Positions 16,906-26,228 of a stretch of DNA of 64,000 nt are shown here, piece after piece. Location of the stretch: positions 1-64,000 of the forward strand of contig CAZTYE010000002.1 in the NCBI GenBank assembly GCA_964617645.1, given 5' to 3'. The position numbers and the translations under genes are program-made. The DNA comes from JADJGC01 sp964617645. Lineage in GTDB: Bacteria; Zixibacteria; MSB-5A5; CAIYYT01. Positions within the stretch are counted from its first letter, which is position 1; each line of letters begins with the position of its first letter. A model generated the notes under the pieces. That model was not told the origin of the DNA. It did not search any database and saw nothing but the letters and a program-made list of their open reading frames with translations.

Positions 16906-17985
16906 GTGATGAATAAGCTAATAGTGTTCTATTTGTCCGCCGTGGCTCTACTCGTCGCGGCGACTGTTGTTCTGGTGACCGGTTGCGGCAAAGGCTCGAG
17001 CCAGCCGGCAGCCGGAGCGCCGGGCCGTCCCGGTGGTGGCGGCGGGACCCCGGTTGAGGCCGTGATCGTCAGGCCGCAGCCACTGGACAACACTATCTTC
17101 TCCACGGGTACCCTACTGGCCAACGAGGAGGTCGAATTACGGTCGGAGATTTCCGGCCGCGTCACCGGCGTATTCTTCGACGAGGGCGCTCGCGTCACCA
17201 ACGGCCAACTGCTGGTAAAGATCAACGACCAGGAACTTCAGGCGCAGCTCAAGCGCAAGGAACTCGAGGAAAAACTGGCCGGCGACGAGGAGCGTCGCCA
17301 GCGCGAATTGTACGAGATCAAGGCGATCAGCCAGGAAGAGTACGACCAGACCAACAATCGCTACAAAATGATTCAGGCGGAGCGCGAAGTAATCAAATCG
17401 CAGATCGCCAAGACCGAGATTCGCGCGCCGTTCGACGGATACATCGGTCTGCGCTACGTCAGCGCCGGCGGATTTATTTCGCCGAGTATGCTGGCGGCGA
17501 CGATGCAGGATATCGATCCGATCAAAGTGGAGTTTTCGGTGCCGGAACGCCACGCGCGCCAGATCAAATCCGGCACGATGATCTTCGCGCAAGTCGGCGA
17601 TGCCGCGGTCGACACCGGACGAGTCTATGCCGTGGAATCCAAGATCGATCCCAGTACGCGGACGATCAAAGCGCGGGCGTTTGTCGCCAATCCCGGGGAG
17701 CGCAATATCCCCGGCTCATTTGCGCGCATCGAGATCAAGCTGGAGCGACTGGCCGATGCGATCGTCGTACCGGCCGAGTCCATCATCCCCGAGTTGTCGG
17801 GCAACAAGGTGTTTGTCGCCGATAACGGCAAGGCGCGTGCCGTCCCGGTGACAACCGGCATCCGTCTGGAAAAGTCGATTCAAATCGTCGACGGTTTGAG
17901 AGCCGGCGACACGCTCATCACTACCGGCCTGCTGCAGCTCGCCGACGGCCGCGCTGTACAGGTACGAAAGATCCTTAATCCTTAA
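16906..17985 (+). CDS. RND efflux periplasmic adaptor (MFP) lipoprotein
   Basis: The 359-aa adaptor links an inner-membrane RND pump to an outer-membrane channel. A signal peptide ends in the lipobox VTGC. A glycine/proline linker leads into the barrel-sandwich lipoyl half LRSEISGRVTGVFFDEGARV, a short coiled-coil hairpin (about 105-155) and the second half TEIRAPFDGYIGLRYVSAG. The beta-barrel has DPSTRTIKARAFVANP and the membrane-proximal domain DGLRAGDTLITTGLLQL. GTG 16906 or ATG 16909 may be used. It precedes the pump gene by 12 bases; no TolC-type gene follows. Confidence 0.95.
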   Translation: MMNKLIVFYLSAVALLVAATVVLVTGCGKGSSQPAAGAPGRPGGGGGTPVEAVIVRPQPLDNTIFSTGTLLANEEVELRSEISGRVTGVFFDEGARVTNGQLLVKINDQELQAQLKRKELEEKLAGDEERRQRELYEIKAISQEEYDQTNNRYKMIQAEREVIKSQIAKTEIRAPFDGYIGLRYVSAGGFISPSMLAATMQDIDPIKVEFSVPERHARQIKSGTMIFAQVGDAAVDTGRVYAVESKIDPSTRTIKARAFVANPGERNIPGSFARIEIKLERLADAIVVPAESIIPELSGNKVFVADNGKARAVPVTTGIRLEKSIQIVDGLRAGDTLITTGLLQLADGRAVQVRKILNP

Positions 17986-17997
17986 ATTGCGGAACGC

Positions 17998-20900
17998 ATG
18001 AGTCTCGCTACCGTCAGTATCAACCGCCCGGTGCTCGCGATTGTGATGTCGATCCTGATCGTGCTCTTCGGCGTGATCGGTTTCTTTTTTCTCGGCGTGC
18101 GCGAATATCCGTCGGTCGATCCGCCGGTGGTTACGGTAACGACCAACTACACCGGCGCCAATGCCGACGTTATCGAATCGCAGATCACCGAGCCGCTCGA
18201 GGAATCGATCAACGGCATCGCCGGTATTCGGTCGCTGACTTCGGTTTCATCCGACGGCCGGAGCACGATAACGGTCGAATTTGAGCTCGGCGTCGACATG
18301 GATAACGCCGCCAACGACGTACGCGACCGCGTTTCGCGCTCGGTGCGTAACCTGCCGCCGGATATTGATCCGCCGATCGTAGCCAAGTCGGATGCCGACG
18401 CCAGTCCGATTATCTCGATGACGATCAGGAGCGACCGCCGCAGTCTGCTGGAACTCAGCGCGATCGCCAACGATGTTTTCAAAGAACGCCTGCAGACGAT
18501 CCCGGGCGTGAGCGAGATTCGCATCTGGGGCGAAAAGAAGTACGCGATGAAGCTGCTGATCGATCCGGCGCGACTGGCGGCCAACGGTTTGACGCCGCTC
18601 GACGTGCGCAACGCGCTGAACCGCGAGAATGTGGAGCTACCGTCCGGGCGCATCGAGGGCTATGCGACGGAACTTTCGATCCGAACGTTCGGGCGCATGA
18701 CGACGCCCGAGGAATTCAACGAGTTGATCGTCAAAGAGAGCGACGGTTCGGTGGTCAAGGTCAAGGACATCGGACAAGCGTCGCTGGCGCCGGAGAATGA
18801 GCGCACGATCCTGCGCGGCAACGGCGGCGTGCCGATGGTCGCGGTGGCGATTACGCCGCAACCGGGGTCGAATCATATCGCGATTGTCAATGAGTTCTAC
18901 CGGCGGACGGCACAAATCCAGCGCGAGCTGCCGGAAGATCTGGATTATCAAGTCGCCCTCGATACCACCGTTGGTATCCGGCGCGCCATCGTCGAGGTCG
19001 CCGAGACGATCGGGTTGGCGTTCCTGCTCGTGCTGCTGGTGATCTTTGTGTTCCTGCGCCACTGGCGGACGACGATTATCCCGATGCTGGCAATCCCGAT
19101 CTCGCTGATTGGCACGTTTTTCATCATGTACATTGCCGACTTCTCGATCAATATCCTTACTCTGCTGGGAATCGTGCTCTCCACCGGAATCGTGGTCGAC
19201 GACGCGATCGTAGTGATGGAGAATATCTACAGCAAGATCGAACGCGGAATGCGGCCGCTGCAGGCCGGTATTGCCGGGTCGAAGGAAATCTTCTTTGCCA
19301 TCGTTTCGACGACAATCACGCTGGCGGCGGTATTTCTACCGATCATCTTCCTGCAGGGTCTGACTGGCCGGTTGTTTCGTGAGTTCGGCGTGGTCGTCGC
19401 GGGATCGGTGTTGATCTCGGCGTTTGTTTCCCTGACACTGACTTCCATGATGAGCGCGCGCCTGCTGCACAAGAGCACGCACGAGAACAAATTGTTCGAG
19501 ATGAGCGAACGCTTCTTTAATCGCCTGATCGGCGGATACAGCCGGAGTTTGCGGCGGTTTGTCGAGCGTCGGTATCTGGCGATTGGGGCGATGGCCGTTT
19601 CGGTTGCAGTTATCTTTGGTATCGGCGCGCTGCTCAAATCGGAGTTAGCGCCCATGGAAGACAAGAGCCGCTTTGTCGTCAATGCGACCGCACCGGAAGG
19701 AACATCATTCGAAGCGATGGCTGATTACATCGGCAAGGCGATCGAAGTGGTCGACTCGCTGCCGGAGCGGTCGTCCATCGTATCGGTGACGGCGCCGGGC
19801 TTCGGGGCGAGCGCCGCGGCTAACAGCGGATTCGTACGGGTCAATCTCGTATTGCCGGAAGAGCGCGAACGGACACAACAAGAGCTCGCCGACGCGGTGA
19901 GCGCCAAGGTTCGCGGGATGACTTTTGCGCGCGCGTTCGTCTCGCAAGAGCAGACGATTGCCACCGGTGGCGGCGCACGCAATCAACTGCCGGTACAGTA
20001 TGTAATTCAGGCGCCGAACTTTGACCGGCTCAAAGAAGCGCTGCCGGTGTTTATGGAGAAGGCTCAGGGCAGTTCGGTGTTCCAGGTCGTGGATCTCAAC
20101 TTGAAGTTCAACAAGCCGGAACTGACAATCGAAATTGATCGCGACCGGGCGAGAGCTTTGGGGATTACGGTACGCGATATTGCCGAGACACTGCAGCTCT
20201 ACTTCTCCGGCCAGCGCTACGGATTTTTCATACTCAATGGCAAGCAATACTCCGTGATTGCGCAGGCGAATCGCGTTAATCGCGATGAGCCGCTGGACTT
20301 GAGTTCGATCTACGTGCGCAACAATCGAAACCAGTTGATCCAGATGGACAACGTAGTTTCGCTGTCATACCGTTCCAGCCCGCCGCAGTTGTATCGCAAC
20401 AACCGCTATATTTCCGCCACGGTGCAGGCAAATCCGGCGCCGGGCTATACTCTGGGTGACGGTATCAAGGAGATGGATCGGATCGCGGCCGAGACGCTCG
20501 ATGAAAGTTTCTCGACCAGTCTGGCCGGAACCGCCAAGGATTTTGCCGAAAGTTCGAACACCCTGACCTTTGCATTCTTGCTGGCACTGACTTTGGTCTA
20601 TCTGATTCTTGCGGCGCAGTTCGAGAGTTTCCGTGATCCGCTGACGATCATGCTCACCGTGCCGCTGGCGCTGGCCGGCGCGGTGTTGTCGCTGTGGCTT
20701 TTCGGACAAACGCTGAACATTTTTAGCCAGATCGGCGTTATCGCGCTGGTGGGAATCGTGACGAAGAACGGGATCCTGATTGTCGAATTTGCCAATCAGC
20801 GCAAAGAGCAAGGACTAAGTATTCGCGAGGCGGTGATCGACGCGGCCACACAACGGTTCCGGCCGATTCTGATGACGAGCTTGGCGACGGCCTTCGGAGC

Positions 20901-21093
20901 CTTGCCGATTGCGTTGGCGCTGGGCGCGGCGGCACAAAGCCGCGTTTCGCTCGGGATCGTGATTATCGGTGGTCTGCTGTTTTCGCTGGGACTGACGCTG
21001 TACATTATTCCCGCGCTGTATACATATATCACATCGCACAAGCTGCGCGTCGTCGAGACGGTTGCCGAGCCGGTCGAAGCGGCAAGCGCGTAG
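17998..21093 (+). CDS. RND-family multidrug efflux permease (AcrB/MexB-like, HAE1)
   Basis: The 1031-aa inner-membrane pump has the standard twofold layout: TM1, a large periplasmic loop, TM2-TM6, then TM7, a second loop and TM8-TM12. Recognisable segments are VREYPSVDPPVVTVTTNYTG, EESINGIAGIRSLTSVS, ALDTTVGIRRAIVEVAET and the TM4 stretch GIVLSTGIVVDDAIVVMENI with the two proton-relay aspartates. Near the end are ALVGIVTKNGILIVEFANQR and FRPILMTSLATAFGALPIAL. Length is usual for HAE1 pumps. Substrate cannot be inferred. Confidence 0.96.
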   Translation: MSLATVSINRPVLAIVMSILIVLFGVIGFFFLGVREYPSVDPPVVTVTTNYTGANADVIESQITEPLEESINGIAGIRSLTSVSSDGRSTITVEFELGVDMDNAANDVRDRVSRSVRNLPPDIDPPIVAKSDADASPIISMTIRSDRRSLLELSAIANDVFKERLQTIPGVSEIRIWGEKKYAMKLLIDPARLAANGLTPLDVRNALNRENVELPSGRIEGYATELSIRTFGRMTTPEEFNELIVKESDGSVVKVKDIGQASLAPENERTILRGNGGVPMVAVAITPQPGSNHIAIVNEFYRRTAQIQRELPEDLDYQVALDTTVGIRRAIVEVAETIGLAFLLVLLVIFVFLRHWRTTIIPMLAIPISLIGTFFIMYIADFSINILTLLGIVLSTGIVVDDAIVVMENIYSKIERGMRPLQAGIAGSKEIFFAIVSTTITLAAVFLPIIFLQGLTGRLFREFGVVVAGSVLISAFVSLTLTSMMSARLLHKSTHENKLFEMSERFFNRLIGGYSRSLRRFVERRYLAIGAMAVSVAVIFGIGALLKSELAPMEDKSRFVVNATAPEGTSFEAMADYIGKAIEVVDSLPERSSIVSVTAPGFGASAAANSGFVRVNLVLPEERERTQQELADAVSAKVRGMTFARAFVSQEQTIATGGGARNQLPVQYVIQAPNFDRLKEALPVFMEKAQGSSVFQVVDLNLKFNKPELTIEIDRDRARALGITVRDIAETLQLYFSGQRYGFFILNGKQYSVIAQANRVNRDEPLDLSSIYVRNNRNQLIQMDNVVSLSYRSSPPQLYRNNRYISATVQANPAPGYTLGDGIKEMDRIAAETLDESFSTSLAGTAKDFAESSNTLTFAFLLALTLVYLILAAQFESFRDPLTIMLTVPLALAGAVLSLWLFGQTLNIFSQIGVIALVGIVTKNGILIVEFANQRKEQGLSIREAVIDAATQRFRPILMTSLATAFGALPIALALGAAAQSRVSLGIVIIGGLLFSLGLTLYIIPALYTYITSHKLRVVETVAEPVEAASA

Positions 21094-21178
21094 TTTCCAA
21101 TTCCCCTGAACATCATTGCCGATTAAGCCGCCCTGTTTTTCGGAATCGGGTGGTGACGTCTTGGTCTCTAAACTACTT

Positions 21179-21487
21179 CTACCACGCCAGGAAGTGGTAA
21201 TGCAGGTGAAAGACGATTTGACCGGAGCCGGGGCCGTTGTTGATCTGGATGCGAAAATCCTTGCCACGCTCCCCCAGACGATTGCTGACTTCCCTGACGG
21301 CTTTGGCAAGCTGCTGGTGGACTTCCGGCGGCGCGCTGAGAAAGTTGTCGTAGTGCGTCTTGGGGCAGATCAGAAGATGCACCGGCGCTTTGGGGGCGAT
21401 GTCGTGAAAGACTATGATGTGGTCATCCTGATAGAAGAGGCGCGACGGGGTGCTGCCGTCGATGATTTTGCAAAAGACGCAGGGCAT
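21179..21487 (-). CDS. HIT-family hydrolase (Hint-like), shortened C-terminus
   Basis: The protein starts CVFCKIIDGSTPSRLFYQDD and has the family HDIAPKAPVHLLICPKTH segment. The histidine triad HLHYHFL lies near the C-terminus. HIT proteins are nucleoside phosphoramidate or dinucleotide hydrolases. ATG 21487 (102 aa) is preferred over an upstream frame start at 21523, because the family begins two or three residues before the CVFCK motif. The protein stops two residues after the triad and lacks the usual GGRxxxWPPG tail that covers the active site. The reading frame could be damaged there. Confidence 0.88.
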   Translation of the reverse strand: MPCVFCKIIDGSTPSRLFYQDDHIIVFHDIAPKAPVHLLICPKTHYDNFLSAPPEVHQQLAKAVREVSNRLGERGKDFRIQINNGPGSGQIVFHLHYHFLAW

Positions 21488-21673
21488 GCCACAGAAGATA
21501 GACTCCCGGCGGCGAAATGACAAAGCGGATTTGGCGTGGAAGTGCTACATCAGCGCGAATCGATGACGAGTTGCGCAGATGCTTCATATGGGAGACTTTT
21601 GATTGCTCACTTCATCGTCGGCGGCATGTGAAACCCGAACGTTTACGCGTTCACTCCTTCATGCGCTCCCGTC

Positions 21674-23089
21674 CTACCAGCCGCCGAGCGGCGCCCGTCG
21701 CCATCCGGCCGGAGTTTTGATGTAGAAGTACTCGATATCCCAAGCGACGTCGCCGATGTTGCCATTGGGATCTGAGCTTCCGGAAGGCGTGTAGGATGAT
21801 CGCAGTCGCAGTTGATTGAATCCCGTTGGGCCCTCGATATCGACGCGCGAACTTCCGTCCATGGAGCCAACCCCGATATTTCCATCAAAGGTCGCTGCCG
21901 GTCCGGTGCCGTTGGTCGAAACGTGCAGCGCGGCCATGTTGTTTAGCGGATTGTCAATGAAGAACATGCCAGCGCTGCCAAGACCGACGGTACGGCTGAA
22001 CAAACCGGGACCATTGCCGACGGTGTATGAACTCAGAGTAATCGAGTTGCTTGCCGGGTTATTGCAGACAAACTCACCGGCGAAGCCGAAGCCATGTGTT
22101 TCGCCTTTGAGAGCGCTACCGTTGCCGTAAGTTCGTCCAAGCACTCCCATCGCACCGCCGTTGGTCTCGCCGATCAGAGCCGAATGATTGTTTGACGGAT
22201 TGTCGATAATGAAATTCCCGGCGGGATTGTTGCCAATGGTGCGGGCGAAGACAGCTTCCTTCGTTCCGGCAGTAAACACGCTGAGCGCCGGCATGACCGA
22301 CGCCGGGTTGTTGATGACGAACTCGCCGGCCGGGCCGATGCCGAAGTTCTCGCCGCGTACGGCGGAGCCGATGCCGCTGGTCCAACCGTAAACTCCACTG
22401 CCGGTGCCGTTGGTGAAACCGACCAAGGCGGCGTGGCTGCAGGTCGGATTATTGATCTCGAATTGACCGGCGACGTAGCAGCCGTTCTGTCGGCCGAATA
22501 CGGCTTCGCCGGTTCCGGCGCTCACGGCCCGAAGTGTCGCCGAAGTACTTGCCGGGTTGTTATTGCGGAACATCGCCGCCGAGCCGGTGCCGTTATTGGC
22601 GATTACGAATGCCACCGAGGACGACTCCACCGTGTCGCTTGCCGGCAGATTGAGATTCATAGCGATGTTGGCGATGTCGGCAAATTGCGTGACGAGCGAA
22701 TAGGCAACGGACACAATGCGAACGCGCGTCGGCGACAACGGATCACTGGATACTTTGGCCTCGAGGAATCGAGGCGATCCCGAAAACGCCGCCACGGTGA
22801 GCGGAACGGATGGACTGCCCTGGCCAAGAACAACCGTGAATAGCCCCTGATTCACAGCTACGTTTGGATGAACCTCCTGCCACAGAATATGGCCGGCGCC
22901 GCCGGCAGTGGAATCATCATAGATCGTGAAGCTTAACGAGTAGGTCCCGGTCAACGGTTGGCCGCCGGAATTCGACAAACGTCCCTGGTAGTTCATCGCC
23001 TGCGGTACACTCACGGCGTTCGTACTCGCTGTCGTGAGAAGTACAATCGCAGTGAGAAGAATGACTGCAAAATTGAGATGACGACGCAT
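21674..23089 (-). CDS. Secreted repeat protein, tail-fibre/autotransporter-stalk-like
   Basis: The 471-aa protein has a signal peptide (about 1-26), a beta-rich N-domain (YQGRLSNSGGQPLTGTYSLSF, resembling head domains of phage-tail-like secreted proteins) and then imperfect repeats of about 36 residues. The repeat pattern is AGxFxIxNPxSxxxALxxxTxGTxxAVxxRTxG, with many G, N, T and S. It is followed by PNGNIGDVAWDIEYFYIKTP and WRRAPLGGW, like the C-terminal caps of such proteins. The function is unknown; a trimeric surface fibre is inference. Start ATG 23089 follows GGGGAGG. Single gene. Confidence 0.7.
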   Translation of the reverse strand: MRRHLNFAVILLTAIVLLTTASTNAVSVPQAMNYQGRLSNSGGQPLTGTYSLSFTIYDDSTAGGAGHILWQEVHPNVAVNQGLFTVVLGQGSPSVPLTVAAFSGSPRFLEAKVSSDPLSPTRVRIVSVAYSLVTQFADIANIAMNLNLPASDTVESSSVAFVIANNGTGSAAMFRNNNPASTSATLRAVSAGTGEAVFGRQNGCYVAGQFEINNPTCSHAALVGFTNGTGSGVYGWTSGIGSAVRGENFGIGPAGEFVINNPASVMPALSVFTAGTKEAVFARTIGNNPAGNFIIDNPSNNHSALIGETNGGAMGVLGRTYGNGSALKGETHGFGFAGEFVCNNPASNSITLSSYTVGNGPGLFSRTVGLGSAGMFFIDNPLNNMAALHVSTNGTGPAATFDGNIGVGSMDGSSRVDIEGPTGFNQLRLRSSYTPSGSSDPNGNIGDVAWDIEYFYIKTPAGWRRAPLGGW

Positions 23090-23744
23090 TTGCGCCTCCC
23101 CATGAATAAAGTTCAGTTCCAAAATCTTGATCGTGCTGATCTCCCATCTAACAAGGAGCGGAAAGTAAATTATATCGATATTATATGTTTTTGTCCATCC
23201 TTGTCAAGGCCGTTGCGACAGAATTTCAGCCATTACCCCCCAGTTACGGTAGCTCTGACCAGTCGCATAGCTCCGGTAAAGGCTGCCGACCGCAAACGCC
23301 AGAGGGGGCGTCTGCCGCATCATTGGGGACCAAGATCGAGATCACAAGTCAGTGGCCGGATTTGCGCTCCGAAGCGGCAAACTTAAGAGCGACATCAGAG
23401 CTACGAGTGAAGCGAATCTCATCGGAATCGGACCGGATACCTCAAAGAGCTTCGCGCCAATTTGCCCAGCGAGAGAAGCGGACGCCATGCCTATGTGAAA
23501 TGAGTCACGGTTAGTAATGCAAACTTGTAGATTACAATCGAGTAAAACGGTCGATTTTATATTGTTACAATGACGGCTGTCTTACGTACATAAATCGCAG
23601 GGATTATTGCGAAATAATTCTTGACAAGATTTGCCTACATATGTATCGTGGACGGAAAGAATTGTGAATTTATTCACATATCGACCATGAGTTTATCGGG
23701 CGCCGATCGGAGTGGCCGGCTGGTGTCCAGGAGGCATAAGAAAA
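23090..23744. other. Intergenic region upstream of citrate synthase
   Basis: No supported gene in 650 bases. The left part may hold the promoter of the 23089 gene in an AT-rich tract (about 23165-23195). A hairpin ACGCC/GGCGT occurs at about 23296-23311 in a tract that looks unusual but matches no RNA family I know. The right end carries the gltA promoter. Confidence 0.55.
23621..23649 (+). promoter_or_regulatory. Predicted promoter of citrate synthase
   Basis: A perfect TTGACA (23621-23626) is separated by 17 bases from TATCGT (23644-23649), about 95 bases before the gltA start. Confidence 0.55.
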
Positions 23745-25046
23745 ATGACCACCGTAGCAACGGAAGTCAAGATGACGGCTCTCAAACAGAAACTCGCGGC
23801 AGATTTCCCCAAACTCGCCACCGAGCTCCGCGAATTAGTCAAGCAATTCGGTGACGTGAAGATTTCGGAAGTCACGATCGAGCAGGCCTACGGCGGTATG
23901 CGTGGTGTAAAGGGTCTGGTCTGCGACACCTCCGAAGTTCCCCCGGACAAGGGATTGATCATTCGCGGGATTCCGGTCGGAGAATTGGTCGACAAAAACC
24001 CGGAAGAGACTTTTTGGCTGCTTCTCACCGGCGAACTGCCTTCCAAGGAGCAGCTTGCCGATCTCGACCGCGACTTGAAGGCGCGCGCCCACGTTCCCGA
24101 CTATGTCTGGAAGGTGCTGGAGGCGATGCCGAAAGATTCCCATCCGATGGTGATGTTCAATACGGCGATCCTGATCATGGAAAGGGAATCGAAGTTCCGC
24201 CACCATTACGACATGGGAATGCCCAAGTCCGAGTATTGGAATTGGACGCTCGAAGACGCGCTCGATATCATCGCCAAGTTGCCGGAAATCGCGGCGGGCG
24301 TCTACCGGATGCGGTTCAACAAGGGTCCGCGCATAGCCTTCGACCCCAAGCTTGATTGGTCGACCAACTATGTCAAGATGCTGGGACTCCCCGATCCGGA
24401 CGGCAAGTTTGCCGACTGCATGCGCCTGTACTTGGTGCTGCATTCCGACCATGAATCCGGCAACGTGTCGGCGCACACGACGTTCTGCGTCAATTCGGCG
24501 CTCTCGGATCTGTACTATGCCCTGTCGGCCGGCCTGAATGGTCTGGCGGGGCCGCTCCACGGTCTGGCCAACCAGGAATGCCTGCATTGGATTCTTGACG
24601 TTAAGAAGAAATTCGGCGGTGTGCCGAGCGAAGAGCAACTCAAGCAGTTCGCCTGGGAGACGCTTAATGCCGGAAAGGTGGTCCCGGGTTACGGCCACGC
24701 GGTACTGCGGATCACGGATCCGCGGTTCGCGGCATTCCTTGCCTGGGGCAAGAAGCACATCGCGCACGACGAGGTATTCCAGATCGTTGAGCGGGTATTC
24801 AATACCGTTCCGGGGGTGCTGCAGCAGGTGCAGAAGATTAAGGACCCATGGCCGAACGTTGACGCCGGTTCCGGCGCGCTGCTCTATCATTTCGGCTTGA
24901 CGGAATTCGACTATTACACGGTGTTGTTCAGCGTCTCGCGCGCCCTCGGTGTTTGCGCGCAGGCGGTAGTCGCCCGGGGCATGGGCTGGGCGATCGAGCG
25001 GCCGAAGTCGGTAACTACCAAGTGGATTAAATCACAAATCAAGTAG
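23745..25046 (+). CDS. gltA: Citrate synthase, mitochondrial-type
   Basis: Citrate synthase condenses acetyl-CoA and oxaloacetate at the entry of the TCA cycle. The 433-aa protein has all catalytic residues: HSDHESGN (His236), GYGHAVLR (His318) and NVDAGSG (Asp373). The surrounding sequence (NGLAGPLHGLANQE, VPGYGHAVLRITDPRF, YYTVLFSVSRALGV, ERPKSVTT) is close to eukaryotic mitochondrial enzymes rather than the E. coli hexameric, NADH-inhibited type. The start ATG 23745 follows AGGAGG; an upstream in-frame GTG (23712) was rejected. Monocistronic with its own promoter and downstream terminator. Confidence 0.97.
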   Translation: MTTVATEVKMTALKQKLAADFPKLATELRELVKQFGDVKISEVTIEQAYGGMRGVKGLVCDTSEVPPDKGLIIRGIPVGELVDKNPEETFWLLLTGELPSKEQLADLDRDLKARAHVPDYVWKVLEAMPKDSHPMVMFNTAILIMERESKFRHHYDMGMPKSEYWNWTLEDALDIIAKLPEIAAGVYRMRFNKGPRIAFDPKLDWSTNYVKMLGLPDPDGKFADCMRLYLVLHSDHESGNVSAHTTFCVNSALSDLYYALSAGLNGLAGPLHGLANQECLHWILDVKKKFGGVPSEEQLKQFAWETLNAGKVVPGYGHAVLRITDPRFAAFLAWGKKHIAHDEVFQIVERVFNTVPGVLQQVQKIKDPWPNVDAGSGALLYHFGLTEFDYYTVLFSVSRALGVCAQAVVARGMGWAIERPKSVTTKWIKSQIK

Positions 25047-25080
25047 TGAGACGCTTGGAACTCTGAACGGAACCGTTCGT

Positions 25081-25256
25081 TATAATGAGTAGACCTTTAT
25101 TAATCAAACAACATCGCCTGATGTTGCTGATTATTCGAAATCCTACCGGAAGGGCCTGAGGTAAATCGCTTCAGGTTGCTCCTCGGGGACCCTTCCTTAG
25201 CCTACCCTGTACCCAACAGGCCGGGGTTGTCGAAAGACAACCCCGGTCATCCTTTT
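25081..25256 (+). ncRNA. Candidate structured RNA between gltA and chbG-like gene
   Basis: A perfect TATAAT (25081-25086) is followed by 170 bases that fold into successive helices. A hairpin CAACATC/GATGTTG is extended by AATC/GATT (about 25103-25134). A three-way junction is closed by GGAAGGG/CCCTTCC (25148-25154 with 25190-25196) and contains CCTGA/TCAGG. Next come CCTGT/ACAGG (25206-25220) and the terminator hairpin. No open reading frame is supported. A -35 TTGGAA lies 20 bases upstream of the -10, longer than ideal. It matches no family I can name; it could also be a gltA 3' UTR. Confidence 0.45.
25221..25256 (+). terminator. Rho-independent terminator with GAAA tetraloop
   Basis: A perfect 11-bp stem CCGGGGTTGTC / GACAACCCCGG with a GAAA loop is followed by TCATCCTTTT. 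It terminates the gltA transcript and/or the candidate RNA. Confidence 0.85.
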
Positions 25257-25289
25257 GGGGCAGAGATGATTGTGTTTGTGAATCGTTTA

Positions 25290-26228
25290 TCAAGCCCGCA
25301 TCAGATCGCGCAGGGGAGCGAAGCTGATTTGACGGATCGAATTCTCGATCAGACATTCGCGGAACTCGCGGCTGGTCAGCAGCTCGTAGTCCCAGGCGCG
25401 CACAGACCACGCCGGACAGGGGTCGGAGTCCGGATTTCGCCCATCGAATTCAAGTTGGTGCGACGCCGACGCCGGATGGAAGTACATTTCGGTTACCCCC
25501 GGTGGCAAATGCTTGATGATCTCCTGGCAGTAGTCGGCCTTGCTTTGGTAATTGCTGAATTGCTCCATGGGGATGTAGATCAGATTGTCGGGAAACAGCA
25601 ATCCGAGGCTCCGAGCCTTGGGCAGCCATTCGGGAGAAAACCGAATCTGTTCTAAGAGCCGTCGAGAACCCATGCGTACCGGAAGCCGGAAGTCGCGCCC
25701 CAATCGGAGGTAGACCTCGGCGAATAGGGGCTGGAGCTGAAGGGTGCCTTCGTGGCTGTCGATGTGGGTGAGATTGATGCCGTAGTCGAGCGCCGTTTCG
25801 ATTTGCAGGCGAGCCTCGATCTCGGCATGCCGGTGGTCGGCGCTAAGAAAGAATTGTTCGCGGTTTTCGAGAAGGAAGCCCTGGTCATCTACCAGCGATG
25901 GCACTTGCGATGGGGCGGCCAATGGGCGGGACGGTGACGATGGCAAAGACGAGGTCATGGCCAGATGCAGCCCGCAGTCGATTATGCCACGCTGACGAAT
26001 AAAATCACGCGCCAACGCGAAGGCGTTTCCGGTGACCATGACCGAAGTCGACGAGATGAGATCGCGCCCGAAAAGTTCGGCAATCGAGTATGTGACGGCA
26101 GTCGTCAAACCGAGATCGTCGGCATTGAGGATCAGCAGCCTCTGATCGGCTGAGTAACCGAGGTGCTGCGCCAATGTGGCCTCGCGGCCGTGAAAGGCAA
26201 AGGTCTCCGCAGGCGCCAAAGTGTTCAT
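25290..26228 (-). CDS. ChbG/HpnK-family (YdjC) carbohydrate deacetylase
   Basis: YdjC-like proteins are metal-dependent deacetylases, such as ChbG acting on chitooligosaccharides and HpnK in hopanoid synthesis. The 312-aa sequence has LLILNADDLGL (metal aspartate), LISSTSVMVTGNAF, DCGLHLAMTSS and THIDSHEGTLQLQP with the metal-binding histidines, then TEMYFHPA near the end. The substrate is not deducible from neighbours. The start is uncertain: ATG 26228 has no Shine-Dalgarno site and the frame is open up to 26354. The conserved domain begins about 35 residues in. Confidence 0.85.
   Translation of the reverse strand: MNTLAPAETFAFHGREATLAQHLGYSADQRLLILNADDLGLTTAVTYSIAELFGRDLISSTSVMVTGNAFALARDFIRQRGIIDCGLHLAMTSSLPSSPSRPLAAPSQVPSLVDDQGFLLENREQFFLSADHRHAEIEARLQIETALDYGINLTHIDSHEGTLQLQPLFAEVYLRLGRDFRLPVRMGSRRLLEQIRFSPEWLPKARSLGLLFPDNLIYIPMEQFSNYQSKADYCQEIIKHLPPGVTEMYFHPASASHQLEFDGRNPDSDPCPAWSVRAWDYELLTSREFRECLIENSIRQISFAPLRDLMRA

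Noticed and set aside
23225..23330. Possible c-di-GMP-type (GEMM) riboswitch upstream of the 23089 gene
   Set aside because: A GTTACGGTAGCTC stretch and a CGCAAACGCC stretch looked suggestive, but the two conserved GEMM core blocks are not present in either orientation.
23835..24890. 351-codon minus-strand frame opposite citrate synthase
   Set aside because: It is a shadow of gltA caused by GC-rich codons; it has no ribosome-binding site and no family features.
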